From Flavobacteriaceae bacterium PS02337 (lineage in GTDB: Bacteria > Bacteroidota > Bacteroidia > Flavobacteriales > Flavobacteriaceae): a stretch of DNA of 64,000 nucleotides. The stretch lies in assembly GCA_029959285.1 (NCBI GenBank), contig JASCOE010000002.1:534963-598962 (forward strand), written 5' to 3'. A model generated the notes under the pieces. It ran no database searches and was not told where the DNA came from. It saw only the letters and a program-made list of their open reading frames with translations. The number at the start of each line of letters is the position of its first letter. Positions within the stretch are counted from its first letter, which is position 1. A program made the position numbers and the translations under genes. Positions 63,874 to 64,000 of the stretch are shown here, piece after piece.

Positions 63874-64000
63874 TGGACTTGCAACAAAAAGTCGGACAAT
63901 TTTTTTAAGACCTATGCTACACTTTTAATTTTATAAAATTCTAGTTCCATTTCTTTAGGTGTTTTATATCCCAAAGAAGAATGCAGACGTTTTCTATTAT
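63874..64000 (-). mobile_element. IS3-family insertion sequence, end only
   Basis: The end begins about 63874 with TGGACTTGCAACAAAAAGTC, directly after the integrase codons for CYTGLA. The remainder of the element lies beyond the window, so target duplication cannot be checked. The host sequence GGACTTGCA just before the junction resembles the IS end. Confidence 0.78.
63912..63998 (-). CDS. IS3-family transposase (OrfB), C-terminal 28 residues
   Basis: Read on the minus strand, the last residues are NRKRLHSSLGYKTPKEMELE followed by FYKIKSVA and a stop. The N-x-x-R-x-HSSLGY-x-(T/S)P-x-E motif is the characteristic end of IS3-group rve integrase-type transposases. The gene starts outside the window. 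It is the source of the IS assignment. Confidence 0.88.
   Translation of the reverse strand, partial: NRKRLHSSLGYKTPKEMELEFYKIKSVA

Overview
The window looks like a Bacteroidota chromosome, most likely Flavobacterium or a close relative. The signs are a SusD-type lipoprotein gene, DUF6520 and DUF6515 proteins, PcfK/PcfJ genes, low overall GC, and the few promoter-like boxes found matching the Bacteroidota -7 consensus TAnnTTTG. No intact tRNA, rRNA or CRISPR array was found.

Layout. (1) 1-5.7 kb: the 3' part of a susD gene, an S9 peptidase, and, convergent to them, a MauE/DoxX-type membrane protein followed by a DUF6520 peptide. (2) 5.7-19.8 kb: the core of a mobilizable element. It holds a candidate oriT with stacked hairpins, a MobC-like protein, an HUH relaxase and a VirD4-type coupling protein, then a GC-richer block with SSB, PcfK-like, PcfJ, RadC-like, DinB, DnaE and an SRAP (YedK/HMCES-type) protein. 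No type IV secretion genes are present, so the element would be mobilized in trans, or its transfer genes lie outside the window. (3) 20-42 kb: AT-rich defence cargo. In order: two unknown genes, a DUF4365 nuclease-like protein, a four-gene operon that starts with Hachiman-like HamA and HamB and adds a large helical protein and a second PD-(D/E)XK-like protein, a Septu-like PtuA/PtuB pair on the other strand, an unknown two-gene module, a 1230-residue protein with an N-terminal SEC-C motif and a C-terminal nuclease-like motif, and an AbiL/RloAB-like pair coupled to an Mrr-like endonuclease. The last two units are separated and bounded by diverged copies of a roughly 90-bp repeat, all in the same orientation. 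(4) 42.6-62.8 kb: a block framed by two roughly 110-bp direct repeats that end in what looks like the 3' end of a tRNA-Ser. It carries a LytTR two-component system, a TolC/HlyD/RND efflux operon with a DUF6268 protein, envelope proteins including an outer-membrane phospholipase A, a redox cluster (aldo/keto reductase, two SDRs, a Tat-signal zinc alcohol dehydrogenase) beside an AraC regulator, and a hexapeptide acetyltransferase. (5) 62.8-64 kb: a tRNA-type terminator, a tyrosine integrase broken by an IS3-family element, and the C-terminus of that element's transposase running off the window.

Interpretation. This reads as an accretion island. Integrative elements using a tRNA-Ser 3' end have inserted one after another, and antiphage modules have collected inside. 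The least explained parts are the extended Hachiman-like operon, the SEC-C/nuclease giant, the two-gene module at 32.6-34.4 kb, and the repeat family that separates defence cassettes. All functional calls come from reading motifs by eye; no database search was run.
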